DNA from: Pleurocapsa minor HA4230-MV1
GTDB lineage: Bacteria > Cyanobacteriota > Cyanobacteriia > Cyanobacteriales > Xenococcaceae
DNA: 64,000 bases
NCBI GenBank assembly: GCA_019359095.1
Contig: JAHHHZ010000011.1
Span: forward strand, 310,001-374,000
Reading direction: 5' to 3'
Part shown: one piece after another, positions 16,981-24,874 of the stretch
Numbering within the stretch: position 1 is the first letter of the stretch
Layout: the number at the start of each line of letters is the position of its first letter
Made by a program: the position numbers and the translations under genes
Notes under the pieces: generated by a model
What the model was told of the DNA's origin: nothing
Databases searched by the model: none
The model's input: only the letters and a program-made list of their open reading frames with translations

Positions 16981-18084
16981 ATGCTGAAAAATCTAACTAA
17001 TATATTTGCCAAAAAAGGCGATCGCGTCGGCATTGAAATTAATGCTCACAAGATAAATATTGCGCAAATAGCTAAACAAGGACAGCAATATAAGCTGATT
17101 AAACATGTGTCAGCAGATATTCCTGAAGGTATATATGAAGATAGCAAAATTGTGGATTCTTTGGCTTTGTCAGAGCTAATTAAAGATACTCTTAAAACTA
17201 ATAAAATTAGTGCCAAAAAAGTCACTAGTGCCGTACCAATGCGGGAGGCTATTATTCGAGTTATTCCTGTTCCCGCAGAATTAGACGAAGCTGAACTAAA
17301 AGATATGGTTTTGGTTCATGAAGCAGGAATGTATCTTCCTTATCCTAGAGAAGAAGTTGATTTAGACTACGCCAAACTAGGATATTTTATGGATGAAGAT
17401 GGTATTGAAAAAGTCAATGTCTTATTAGTAGCAACTAAAAAAGAAGTTACAGATCTTTATACGGAAATTTTTGCGCAAGCAGATCTGGAAATTAATATTT
17501 TAGAAGTTAATAGCTTTGCTTTAATTAGAACCCTGAGAGAACAATTACGTCAGTTTGGTTCTAAAGAAGCCGTGGTTTTAGTCGATTTAGAATTCGACAA
17601 TACCGAAATTGCGATCGTGGTGGAAGGAGTGCCTCAGTTTTCCCGTACTGTGCCAATTGGTACTCATCAAATGCTGTCTGCTTTATCTGAAGCCATGAAT
17701 TTACCAGCTACTGGGGATTCGGTAATGCTTCATGATTTAAACTTACTAGATGGAATTGAAGACTCAGGGGAAATAGATGCGTCGCAAATGGAATCTGGAC
17801 AAACAGCACTATTAAAAATTTTAGGAGAATTAACTGAAGAGTTGAGTCGTTCAATTAATTTTTATATTAATCAAAGTGAAGACTTAGAAATTGCCCAATT
17901 ATTATTAGCAGGGCCAGGAGCTGGGATTAGTCAGGTTGATGATTTTTTCACCCAAAAACTTAATTTGCCCACGGCAAAAATAGACCCTGTAGCTGCTTTA
18001 GGTTTAGATACTAGTCAAGAAATAGCTCCTAAATATCGTCCAGGTTTAGGAATTGTATTAGGGCTAGGAATGAGAGAGCAATAA
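16981..18084 (+). CDS. pilM: Type IV pilus assembly protein PilM
   Basis: A 367-residue actin-like ATPase of the type IV pilus inner-membrane platform. It opens with RVGIEINAHKINIAQIA, the phosphate-1 loop of the actin fold, and has VVLVDLEFDNTEIAIV and LLAGPGAGI as the later nucleotide-binding loops. PilM is cytosolic and binds the N-terminal tail of PilN, linking the motor to the PilNO ring. It heads a pilM-pilN-pilO-pilQ cluster, without pilP, as is usual for cyanobacteria. The pili drive phototactic motility and DNA uptake. Its upstream region carries the CRP-like site, consistent with cAMP control of motility known in Synechocystis. Confidence 0.95.
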   Translation: MLKNLTNIFAKKGDRVGIEINAHKINIAQIAKQGQQYKLIKHVSADIPEGIYEDSKIVDSLALSELIKDTLKTNKISAKKVTSAVPMREAIIRVIPVPAELDEAELKDMVLVHEAGMYLPYPREEVDLDYAKLGYFMDEDGIEKVNVLLVATKKEVTDLYTEIFAQADLEINILEVNSFALIRTLREQLRQFGSKEAVVLVDLEFDNTEIAIVVEGVPQFSRTVPIGTHQMLSALSEAMNLPATGDSVMLHDLNLLDGIEDSGEIDASQMESGQTALLKILGELTEELSRSINFYINQSEDLEIAQLLLAGPGAGISQVDDFFTQKLNLPTAKIDPVAALGLDTSQEIAPKYRPGLGIVLGLGMREQ

Positions 18085-18090
18085 ATCAAG

Positions 18091-18119
18091 CCTGATGTTG
18101 CATTTATTAGTACATCAGG
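18091..18119 (+). promoter_or_regulatory. Hairpin between pilM and pilN
   Basis: Perfect 8-bp arms CCTGATGT and ACATCAGG with a 13-nt loop, directly after the pilM stop and 55 bp before pilN. No T run follows, so it is not an ordinary terminator. It could shield the 3' end of a processed pilM message or balance expression within the operon. Confidence 0.5.
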
Positions 18120-18173
18120 GAACTGTAATATAGCCAATAAATATATTAGTTATTTCCCAATTCGTATGGTTTT

Positions 18174-18995
18174 ATGTATAACTTAGATATTAATTTTCTG
18201 CGAGAGAGAAATCCCAATCAATCTATCGATCTCAGTCGTGATTTTGCTCAAAAGAAAGAACCCACTTTAGCTGATAAAATTCCGTTAGCTTTGGGGGCAT
18301 TTGTCTTTATTTTAACTCCTGCAATTACTTTTATGTACTTGAAAAATGTGCAGGCAAGTACAGTAACTGTACAGTCAGAAATTAAGCAAATTGAGAGTGA
18401 AATTGCTGATTTAGGTAATCAAAACAAAAAAATTGAGGCTGCTAATGCAGAACTAGCAAAAGTCCAAAAAGAAACCGCTGCTTTGGTTGGCGTATTTGAA
18501 AAAATTAAGCCTTGGGCAGCAATTATGCAGGAAGTAAGCGATCGCACTCCCCCAGGAGTCTTGGTTGAATCCATGCAACAAACTGGTACGACTGCAACAG
18601 CTGCACCTGCACCTGCACCAACGGATAAGGATGCCCCCGCTGCTCAAGCTGCACCAACTGCTTCAGATCTGGGTATTAATTTGGCTGGAGTGGCTCGTTC
18701 CTATGAAGATGTTAATGATTTTGTCTTATTTCTTCAGCGATCGCCATTTTTTAATCGTCAACAAGTTCGCATTAATGATGCCAGTTTGACTGCTTTTCCT
18801 GTGGAAGTTGAAAACAAAGATAACTTGCCCCAAAATGCCACATTGGAAATTCCTGAAGGCATTAAATTTACCATCTCCGCCCAACTAAACAACGCCCCTG
18901 CTTCTCAACTCAAAGAAGAAATTGAGAAAAAAGGCTCAATTGGTTTAGCTACGAGATTAAACACCTTAGAACGTAAAGGAGCGACTTTTAAATGA
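18174..18995 (+). CDS. pilN: Type IV pilus assembly protein PilN
   Basis: A 273-residue bitopic inner-membrane protein. The short cytoplasmic tail begins MYNLDINFLRERN, the conserved PilM-binding motif. One membrane segment lies at about residues 38-57 (IPLALGAFVFILTPAITFMY). A coiled coil follows (about 62-105), then an Ala/Pro-rich linker around residues 140-165 and a ferredoxin-like periplasmic domain. It pairs with PilO to form the periplasmic ring. The stop codon overlaps the pilO start (ATGA at 18992), indicating translational coupling. Confidence 0.93.
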   Translation: MYNLDINFLRERNPNQSIDLSRDFAQKKEPTLADKIPLALGAFVFILTPAITFMYLKNVQASTVTVQSEIKQIESEIADLGNQNKKIEAANAELAKVQKETAALVGVFEKIKPWAAIMQEVSDRTPPGVLVESMQQTGTTATAAPAPAPTDKDAPAAQAAPTASDLGINLAGVARSYEDVNDFVLFLQRSPFFNRQQVRINDASLTAFPVEVENKDNLPQNATLEIPEGIKFTISAQLNNAPASQLKEEIEKKGSIGLATRLNTLERKGATFK

Positions 18996-19777
18996 CCTTT
19001 GCTGATGATTTTGCCACGGAAGAACAATCACTGGAGGGAGACTATCCTACTGCCTTCGGGATTACTTTTACACCTGTAATTATGGGTGTAGCGATCGCCG
19101 TTGCGGGGATTACTTTAGCCATATATGGTTTTGTTAAATATGTCCAGCCTGCTCAAAAAACATATAAAGAGGCTTTGACTCAAAAAGAAACCTTACAAGC
19201 ACAATTAAACAGTATTAAAACTGGAGATTTGCAGTTAAAACTGGCTCAAGTGGAGTCCGATCTAGCAGCAGAAAAAGTACTTAAGTCTCGTGTTTTGGCA
19301 ATGTTTACTAGTGAAAATGATCTCGAAACATTACTGATAGATTTAAACGGTTTTATCGCCACAAATCAGGGTAATTTAACTCAGTTTCAACCTGAAGCTG
19401 AGGTGATCACTGTGAGTGATGCGAGCCTGGGTGCAGAAATTCAAGGAAAACTCAAAAAGAAAAGCATTGCGATGACTTTTGAAGGAACATTTAATGAAAC
19501 TAAAAAGATTCTTCAAGATTTAGAACGTTTACAACCATTACTAATGGTACAGACGATTAATTCGACGGTGAAAGACAAGCCTACAGCTATTTTAACTGGT
19601 GGCAATAGCTCAATCGTGCCACAGAAAGAGGCTGTGTTAACAACTCAGATCAAGCTGGATGCTATTTTGCCCATGAGTCAAGGAGAACTCGAACAAGCGC
19701 AAAAGACAGATGAGCAAGCAATGTTAAATGAACAAACAGATCAGCGTAAGGGTAGACGTGAACGTAAAAGTGAGTAG
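18992..19777 (+). CDS. pilO: Type IV pilus assembly protein PilO
   Basis: A 261-residue partner of PilN. One membrane segment (about 24-46, ITFTPVIMGVAIAVAGITL) is followed by a coiled coil (about 55-95) and a periplasmic ferredoxin-like domain (about 105-225). The charged C-terminus ends RKGRRERKSE. The TAG stop codon lies inside a 28-bp palindromic repeat (19774-19801), so insertion of that repeat may have set the present C-terminus. It overlaps pilN by four bases and is followed by pilQ after 77 bp. Confidence 0.92.
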   Translation: MTFADDFATEEQSLEGDYPTAFGITFTPVIMGVAIAVAGITLAIYGFVKYVQPAQKTYKEALTQKETLQAQLNSIKTGDLQLKLAQVESDLAAEKVLKSRVLAMFTSENDLETLLIDLNGFIATNQGNLTQFQPEAEVITVSDASLGAEIQGKLKKKSIAMTFEGTFNETKKILQDLERLQPLLMVQTINSTVKDKPTAILTGGNSSIVPQKEAVLTTQIKLDAILPMSQGELEQAQKTDEQAMLNEQTDQRKGRRERKSE

Positions 19778-19801
19778 GGGCGAACGGCCGTTCGCCCCTA
19801 C
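19774..19801. repeat. Perfect GC-rich palindrome, copy 1
   Basis: The core GGGCGAACGGCCGTTCGCCC, extended at both ends by GTAG/CTAC, is a perfect palindrome. It supplies the pilO stop codon and lies in the pilO-pilQ gap. A second copy is inside the aminotransferase gene at 23628-23670. Without a T run it is a repeat element rather than a terminator, but the RNA hairpin could lower pilQ read-through. Confidence 0.9.
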
Positions 19802-19854
19802 TAGCAAAATATTATTTACTTTATTTACTAACTGTATAGGTTGAGGATTAAACA

Positions 19855-22383
19855 GTGAAAAATTATTGTGATCGCCTTGGTTTTTTGACCGCACTAACGG
19901 TTATGTTAACCGCAGCTCCTTCGATGGCTGCCGAGAATAAAATTACCGATCTAAAAATTGCTAAAAGTAACAATCAACTGGAATTGAAACTATCAGCAAC
20001 TAATCAGGCTGATGCTTCTTTTTATACTCTCCGTGGTGATAATACGATTGAAGCTAATATACTTAATACTAGTTTAGATTTACCAGAAGGAAATTCTTTC
20101 AAAGAAGATAATCCGATGGCTGGGATTAAAGCTCTAGAAATTAATCAGATTGACAACGAACATACCCAAATTCTAATTTCTACTGAAGCGAATACCCCAG
20201 TAAAATCCTTGTTCAAACAAGAGGGAGATGATTTAATTCTCACTCTCAATCAAGTAACAAAAGCTGATACTTTGAAACAAGAAATCAAAGAGTTTGGTCA
20301 AAAAACTGTGACTAATCTCAAGCAAACTTATAAGTCAGCATTGGGTCAGACAAAAGACAAAGATAACGAAAAAATAGACGAAGATTCTAACAAAGGTGAC
20401 ACAGATTCAGATATCTTAATTCCTAATCCTGAAGTCGTAATTCAAGACAATCGCGTTAATGAAGTCAAAGAAAAGGTTTTCACCGCTCAAAATAGCGAAA
20501 CCGAATTAAACGATTCTACCGCTCCAGCAACTTTACCCCGTGCTGCTGCTCCTCCTGTGGGGGATATGGCGGTTTCTAACATCAATACCATGCCTGATAT
20601 GGTAGATCTTGGTTCTAGCGCTTTAGTTTCTAACTTGGTATTGCGCGATGCCCCTGTTAGAGAAGTCTTATCTATGCTCGCTAAGACTGCCAATTTAAGC
20701 CTGGTATACGCGGGTGGAGATAACGCTGGCGATCAAGCCAATCAAGACAATGGCGGTGAAGAAACTGGCCCAACCATCTCCCTAGATTTAGACAATCAAC
20801 CTGTGCAGGAAGTATTCAACTCCGTATTGCTTATTTCAGGTTTAGACGCTAACCGCCGAGGAAATATCATCTACGTTGGTGAACAATTACCTGCTCAAGC
20901 GCGTAATTTGGTTAGCCGTACTATTCGCTTAAATCAAGTCACAGCAGAAAACGCAGCTTTGTATCTAGCGAGTCAAGGTGCCAAAGGTAAGAGGCTCACT
21001 AACGAAGTTGAAGAAATTATTGACCCTGAAACTGGTAAAGTTGTCCAGAGAAAAGAAACCAACCCAGAATTAAGCGATTTAGATGGTGGCAGCGAAGATG
21101 AAACTGGCACTCAAGCACTCATGCTTACAGGATTACAGGTTTCCACCGATGGTAGATTGAACTCAATTACTTTGGTAGGCGAACCACGTAAAGTGGAAGT
21201 AGCAACTTCGTTTTTGACTCAACTAGATGCTCGTCGCCGTCAGGTATCAGTTAATGTCAAGGTTCTGGATGTCAACTTGCTTAATCAAGATATTTTTAAC
21301 AGTAGCTTTTCCTTTGGCGTAAATGATAGCTTTTTCAGCCAAGATAAAGGTTCGGCATCTTTAAGATTTGGGGAATCAGCTCCTCCTACGAATGCTGAGT
21401 TAAATAGTCCTGGTGGAAGAATTTCTAATCCGCCTATTATTAACAATCCGTTTGCTAGTGCCAACACATTTCTAGATATAGACGGTGCTGGAGTAACTAT
21501 TGGAGGGACTACTCCAGGCACAGTAACCATCGATGCTTCTGGAAATGTTACGAGAAACTCCGAAAAAGGTGCAATAACATTTTTTAATCGAATTGCAGGT
21601 GTTTCTGGAGATCCTTTTACAACAGGAATCACAGATGTAACTTTGGCAACAGATGATACAATTACCATCAATAGTGATGGAACAAGAGATACTGTCGCTG
21701 GAACAAATGGTACAGCTACTTCTGGATTACCAAGTCTCTTTCAGTATCCTGATAAATTCTTAGCTTTACTAGAGGCAAAAGTTACTAGTGGGAATGCCAA
21801 AATCTTGACTGATCCAACTTTGATGGTTCAAGAAGGGCAACAAGGTACGGTTAAACTAATACAAAAAATTGTAGAAAGCGTCAAAACGGAAATTGATGGA
21901 GATTCAGGAGCAAGAACTATCACACCACAAATAGGAGAAGCTGGACTTTCATTAACTGTAAATGTAGAAAGAATTGATGACAACGGCTTTATATCCATGT
22001 CTGTTAGCCCCAAGGTTAGTTCGGTTGGCGCTACCCAAAACTTTGATAGTGGCGGTGGAGCAGAGAATATACTCAACCTATTGAGTGAACGGGAAGTTAG
22101 TTCTGGTTTAGTACGTTTACGAGATGGTCAAACCTTAATTTTATCAGGGATTATTCAAGACCAAGAGAGAACTACTATTTCTAAAGTACCTATCTTGGGA
22201 GATATTCCTTTACTTGGTTCTTTGTTCAGAAGTACCGATAAGACCAACGAAAGGGCAGAAGTAATAGTTTTGTTAACTCCTGAAATTGTGGAAGAGGATG
22301 CGGGGTTGGCAAGTAACTTTAAGCCTAGTAAGGAAAGCCGTGAAATGCTTCAGAAACAAGGTGTTGGAGCGCTTGGTAAGTAG
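19855..22383 (+). CDS. pilQ: Type IV pilus secretin PilQ
   Basis: An 842-residue outer-membrane secretin with a GTG start. A signal peptide ends near SMAA (residue 25). An AMIN domain (about 30-140, ITDLKIAKSNNQLELKLS) would bind peptidoglycan. A low-complexity linker (about 170-215) and N0/STN and N1 domains follow (about 255-480). The secretin core (about 620-825) carries the signature VPILGDIPLLGSLFR. A Gly/Asn/Thr-rich insert at about 500-620 is longer than in proteobacterial PilQ. The multimer is the pore through which pilus fibres cross the outer membrane. It is last in the pil cluster. Confidence 0.95.
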   Translation: MKNYCDRLGFLTALTVMLTAAPSMAAENKITDLKIAKSNNQLELKLSATNQADASFYTLRGDNTIEANILNTSLDLPEGNSFKEDNPMAGIKALEINQIDNEHTQILISTEANTPVKSLFKQEGDDLILTLNQVTKADTLKQEIKEFGQKTVTNLKQTYKSALGQTKDKDNEKIDEDSNKGDTDSDILIPNPEVVIQDNRVNEVKEKVFTAQNSETELNDSTAPATLPRAAAPPVGDMAVSNINTMPDMVDLGSSALVSNLVLRDAPVREVLSMLAKTANLSLVYAGGDNAGDQANQDNGGEETGPTISLDLDNQPVQEVFNSVLLISGLDANRRGNIIYVGEQLPAQARNLVSRTIRLNQVTAENAALYLASQGAKGKRLTNEVEEIIDPETGKVVQRKETNPELSDLDGGSEDETGTQALMLTGLQVSTDGRLNSITLVGEPRKVEVATSFLTQLDARRRQVSVNVKVLDVNLLNQDIFNSSFSFGVNDSFFSQDKGSASLRFGESAPPTNAELNSPGGRISNPPIINNPFASANTFLDIDGAGVTIGGTTPGTVTIDASGNVTRNSEKGAITFFNRIAGVSGDPFTTGITDVTLATDDTITINSDGTRDTVAGTNGTATSGLPSLFQYPDKFLALLEAKVTSGNAKILTDPTLMVQEGQQGTVKLIQKIVESVKTEIDGDSGARTITPQIGEAGLSLTVNVERIDDNGFISMSVSPKVSSVGATQNFDSGGGAENILNLLSEREVSSGLVRLRDGQTLILSGIIQDQERTTISKVPILGDIPLLGSLFRSTDKTNERAEVIVLLTPEIVEEDAGLASNFKPSKESREMLQKQGVGALGK

Positions 22384-22500
22384 AGTATTTTACTGGTTTT
22401 TAGGCTGGTTTTGGCGAGGCGAAAGTGGAAAAATTGTTGAAATCTAGATAAATTAATGCTTTCAACGATCCATATTTGCCAAGTAGAGCTTAGAATAAGG

Positions 22501-22547
22501 CAGTCACGGATTAATCTGGCTATGGTCAGTGACCGATACCGTGACTG
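22501..22547. repeat. Inverted repeat with nested dyad
   Basis: CAGTCACGG (22501-22509) and CCGTGACTG (22539-22547) are perfect complements around a 29-nt centre that itself contains GGTCAGTGACC. It is about 120 bp after pilQ. No T run follows; it is possibly a repeat element or cruciform-forming site. Confidence 0.6.
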
Positions 22548-22705
22548 TAACTAAAGAAAAGTCTATAAAATGTTGTGGGGTTTTTGAACTCTGATGCTAT
22601 AAATTAGGCTGGTCACAAATTATTTTCGTCATTAATGGCGGAAATCCCTGTGAACCTTGGTTAATCCATTTTCTAAATCTAAAGAGAACGTCTGAAAAGT
22701 ACCAG

Positions 22706-22847
22706 ATCCCCCTAAATCCCCCTTAATAAGGGGGACTTTAAGACTTATTCCCCCCTTAATAAGGAGGACTTTAAGACTTATTCCCCCCTTGATAAGGAGG
22801 ACTTTAAGACTTATTCCCCCCTTAAATAAGGGGGGCTAGGGGGGATC
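22706..22847. repeat. MITE-like element with internal 33-bp tandem repeats
   Basis: Outer ends are GATCCCCCTAAATCCCCCTT and, inverted, AAGGGGGGCTAGGGGGGATC. Inside are three copies of a 33-bp unit (CCCCCCTTAATAAGGAGGAC then TTTAAGACTTATT) with small changes. Each unit is itself partly palindromic, and no spacer-like unique sequence separates them, so it is not a CRISPR array. Confidence 0.8.
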
Positions 22848-22952
22848 AAAGCTAGTAAAGTAAGACTTCTCAGGCAAATTCTAAGTTCTCTCCTGTGGAG
22901 AACAAAACACAAAACACACAAACCATAAGTAAATAATAATCAGGAAATTACC

Positions 22953-23237
22953 ATGAACAAAGGAGAACTAGTCGATCGCATTTCACAAAAAGCGACTGTA
23001 ACTAAGAAGCAAGCTGATGCTGTACTATCCGCAGCTATCGAAACTATCATGGAAGCTGTCTCTGATGGAGATAAAGTAACCCTAGTAGGATTTGGTTCTT
23101 TTGAACGTCGCGATCGCAAGGAAAGAGAAGGACGTAACCCCAAAACTGGTGAAAAAATGTCCATTCCCGCGACTAAAGTTCCCGCTTTCTCAGCAGGAAA
23201 ACTATTCAAAGAAAAAGTAGCCCCTGGCAAGAAGTAG
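22953..23237 (+). CDS. hup: HU-family DNA-binding protein
   Basis: A 94-residue histone-like protein. It starts MNKGELVDRISQKATVTKKQ and contains the DNA-binding arm signature VGFGSFERRDRKEREGRNPKTG. HU bends DNA without strong sequence preference and organises the nucleoid as a dimer. It is preceded by a repeat-rich 569-bp spacer and followed after 20 bp by the CobD/HisC-like gene, which may be cotranscribed although the functions are unrelated. Length and sequence are typical. Confidence 0.96.
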   Translation: MNKGELVDRISQKATVTKKQADAVLSAAIETIMEAVSDGDKVTLVGFGSFERRDRKEREGRNPKTGEKMSIPATKVPAFSAGKLFKEKVAPGKK

Positions 23238-23257
23238 TTTTAGATAACTAATTTATC

Positions 23258-24343
23258 TTGAACCGACCACATCACGGTGGAAATTTGAATTGGGCGGCCA
23301 GAATTGCTGGTTGCCCAGTTTCTGCTTTAACGGATTTTTCCGCCAGCATTAACCCGTTGGGTACTCCCCAAAGTGCGATCGCCGCGATTATTAGCAATAC
23401 ACCCCAGCTAAGCGCTTATCCCGATCCTGAATATACTGAATTGCGATCGCATTTAGCGAACCATCATCAGATCGATCCTCAGTTTATCTTGCCTGGTAAT
23501 GGTTCAGCGGAGTTGCTCACCTGGGCAGGCAGAGAGTTAGCACAACAAAATTTTACGTATCTAATTACTCCCGCTTTTAGCGATTATGCCAGGGCATTAA
23601 ACGCCTTTGGCGGAAAAATATTACCATGTAGGGGCGAACGGCCGTTCGCCCTTACCAAGTTCGCCCCTACACTGTTCGATTCCTTGCCCATTCCCCAGTC
23701 ACCTCAGCCTCAATCAGGGTTGTTGTTAAACAATCCCCATAACCCTACGGGCAAATTGTGGACAAGAGAGGAGATTTTACCTCATTTAAAGCAATTTAAC
23801 CTCGTGGTGATTGATGAAGCCTTTATGGACTTTCTAACGCCCGCTCAAGAGCAAAGCTTGATTCCTTGGGTTGCCGAATATCCTAATTTGGTAATTCTAC
23901 GCTCTTTGACTAAGTTTTATAGTTTGCCTGGGCTACGGATTGGTTATGCGATCGCCCATCCCGATAGATTGAAAAAATGGCAGCAGTGGCGCGATCCTTG
24001 GTCAGTTAATACCCTAGCAGCAGCAGCAACGGCAGCAGCCTTACAAGACAAGAAATTTCAGCAGCAAACTTGGAATTGGTTAACTCCTGCGCGATCGCGT
24101 TTATTTGAGCAGCTAGAGGCCATTCCTGGACTCGATCCTCTACAGGGTGTAGCAAATTATCTGTTGGTAAAGACAGAACTTTCAGCAACCAAGTTACAAG
24201 AGCAATTGCTCAGAAATTATCAAATTGTAATTCGCGACTGTCTCAGCTTTCCTGAATTGGGCGATCGCTATTTCCGAATTGCAGTACGTTTACCCCCAGA
24301 GAATGATGCTTTAACCGAGGCTATTAGGGAATTAGGGAATTAG
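23258..24343 (+). CDS. PLP-dependent aminotransferase-fold protein, CobD/HisC-like
   Basis: A 361-residue fold-type I PLP enzyme with a TTG start, the only start that keeps the conserved opening RPHHGGNLNWAARIAG. Family marks are DFSASINPLGTP, LLLNNPHNPTGK, VVIDEAFMDF, and the PLP lysine in LRSLTKFYSLPGLRIGY. This opening and motif set fit L-threonine-O-3-phosphate decarboxylase (CobD of cobalamin synthesis) better than histidinol-phosphate aminotransferase. No other cob gene is nearby, so the reaction is inferred. Two oddities: residues about 124-138 are encoded by an inserted palindromic repeat, and the last residues and stop codon come from an octamer tandem tract. Confidence 0.82.
   Translation: MNRPHHGGNLNWAARIAGCPVSALTDFSASINPLGTPQSAIAAIISNTPQLSAYPDPEYTELRSHLANHHQIDPQFILPGNGSAELLTWAGRELAQQNFTYLITPAFSDYARALNAFGGKILPCRGERPFALTKFAPTLFDSLPIPQSPQPQSGLLLNNPHNPTGKLWTREEILPHLKQFNLVVIDEAFMDFLTPAQEQSLIPWVAEYPNLVILRSLTKFYSLPGLRIGYAIAHPDRLKKWQQWRDPWSVNTLAAAATAAALQDKKFQQQTWNWLTPARSRLFEQLEAIPGLDPLQGVANYLLVKTELSATKLQEQLLRNYQIVIRDCLSFPELGDRYFRIAVRLPPENDALTEAIRELGN
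23628..23670. repeat. Palindromic repeat copy 2, in frame inside the aminotransferase gene
   Basis: The core GGGCGAACGGCCGTTCGCCC of copy 1 recurs here (one change on the right end), followed by a further half-copy GTTCGCCCCTAC at 23659-23670. The reading frame passes through, adding CRGERPFALTKFAPT in a loop just before the conserved NNPHNPTG region. Confidence 0.9.
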
Positions 24344-24356
24344 GGAATTAGGGAAT
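24323..24356 (+). repeat. Octamer tandem tract (ATTAGGGA)x4
   Basis: Four copies of ATTAGGGA plus two bases. The first two units encode the end of the aminotransferase (IRELGN) and its stop codon. A related tract in inverse orientation lies at 24797-24853, on the other side of the four-helix-bundle gene. Confidence 0.85.
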
Positions 24357-24363
24357 ATAGAAA

Positions 24364-24786
24364 ATGCAGCGAAATCAACCAAAATTTATTAGTAACCATG
24401 AAGACTTAGAAGTCTATAAAATTGCCTTCGAGACTGCTATGGAAATATTTGAACTTTCTAAAAATTTTCCTCTTGAGGAAAAATATTCTTTAACCGATCA
24501 AATTAGACGTTCTTCTCGTTCAGTGTGCGCTAATTTATCTGAAGCATGGCGAAGAAGAAGGTATAAGGGTTCATTTATACTCAGGTTGAATGATGCAGAG
24601 GCGGCCCTAAAGGATACCGCTTCGCATAAAGCGGCAGAAACTCAGGTTTGGCTAAAGTTTGCAGTTAAATGCCAATATTTAAATATAGATTCGGGAAGAA
24701 AGCTCTATAGCCAATATAATCAAATTTTGGCATTAATTGTCACTATGATTAATAGTGCCGATAAATGGATGTTAACAAAAAAATGA
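24364..24786 (+). CDS. Four-helix-bundle (S23-type) protein
   Basis: A 140-residue member of the four-helix-bundle family first known from intervening sequences of 23S rRNA genes and including the Avd accessory protein of diversity-generating retroelements. Marks are SNHEDLEVYKIAFETAMEI, LTDQIRRSSRSVCANLSEAW and AETQVWLKFAVKCQYL. Function is unknown; no reverse transcriptase or rRNA gene is nearby. The usual DAEAAETQ junction is interrupted after DAEAA by about ten residues (LKDTASHKAA) encoded by a small dispersed repeat at 24606-24630, which keeps the frame. Inverse octamer tracts flank the gene. The added loop may or may not disturb the bundle. Confidence 0.85.
   Translation: MQRNQPKFISNHEDLEVYKIAFETAMEIFELSKNFPLEEKYSLTDQIRRSSRSVCANLSEAWRRRRYKGSFILRLNDAEAALKDTASHKAAETQVWLKFAVKCQYLNIDSGRKLYSQYNQILALIVTMINSADKWMLTKK
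24606..24630 (+). repeat. Small dispersed repeat inserted in a coding sequence
   Basis: CCTAAAGGATACCGCTTCGC plus ATAAA, flanked on both sides by GCGGC (24601-24605 and 24631-24635). Removing the element and one GCGGC leaves an uninterrupted, family-like coding sequence. Total addition is 30 bp, so the frame is kept. Confidence 0.85.
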
Positions 24787-24796
24787 ATTATTAATG

Positions 24797-24853
24797 TTCC
24801 CTAATTCCCCAATTCCCCAATTCCCCAATTCCTCAATTCCCCAATCCCCCAAT
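24797..24853 (-). repeat. Octamer tandem tract (TTCCCCAA-type)
   Basis: About seven imperfect copies of an octamer that reads, on the other strand, as TTGGGGAA/TTAGGGAA, related to the tract at 24323-24356. It ends 21 bp before the flavoprotein gene. Confidence 0.75.
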
Positions 24854-24874
24854 CTTCTATAGTGAAAAATTAGC

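Larger units (their letters stand above)
22384..22952. other. pilQ-HU intergenic region
   Basis: 569 bp with no gene recognised. It holds an inverted repeat at 22501-22547 and a repeat element at 22706-22847, and the remaining 105 bp before the HU gene must contain its promoter. Confidence 0.6.

Noticed and set aside
21285-21671. Minus-strand ORF of 128 codons
   Set aside because: Antisense to the Gly/Thr-rich insert of pilQ, which favours long open frames on the other strand.
22706-22847. Tandem units that might be taken for a CRISPR array
   Set aside because: Units abut with no variable spacers of constant length, and the ends are inverted repeats. No cas gene is in the window.
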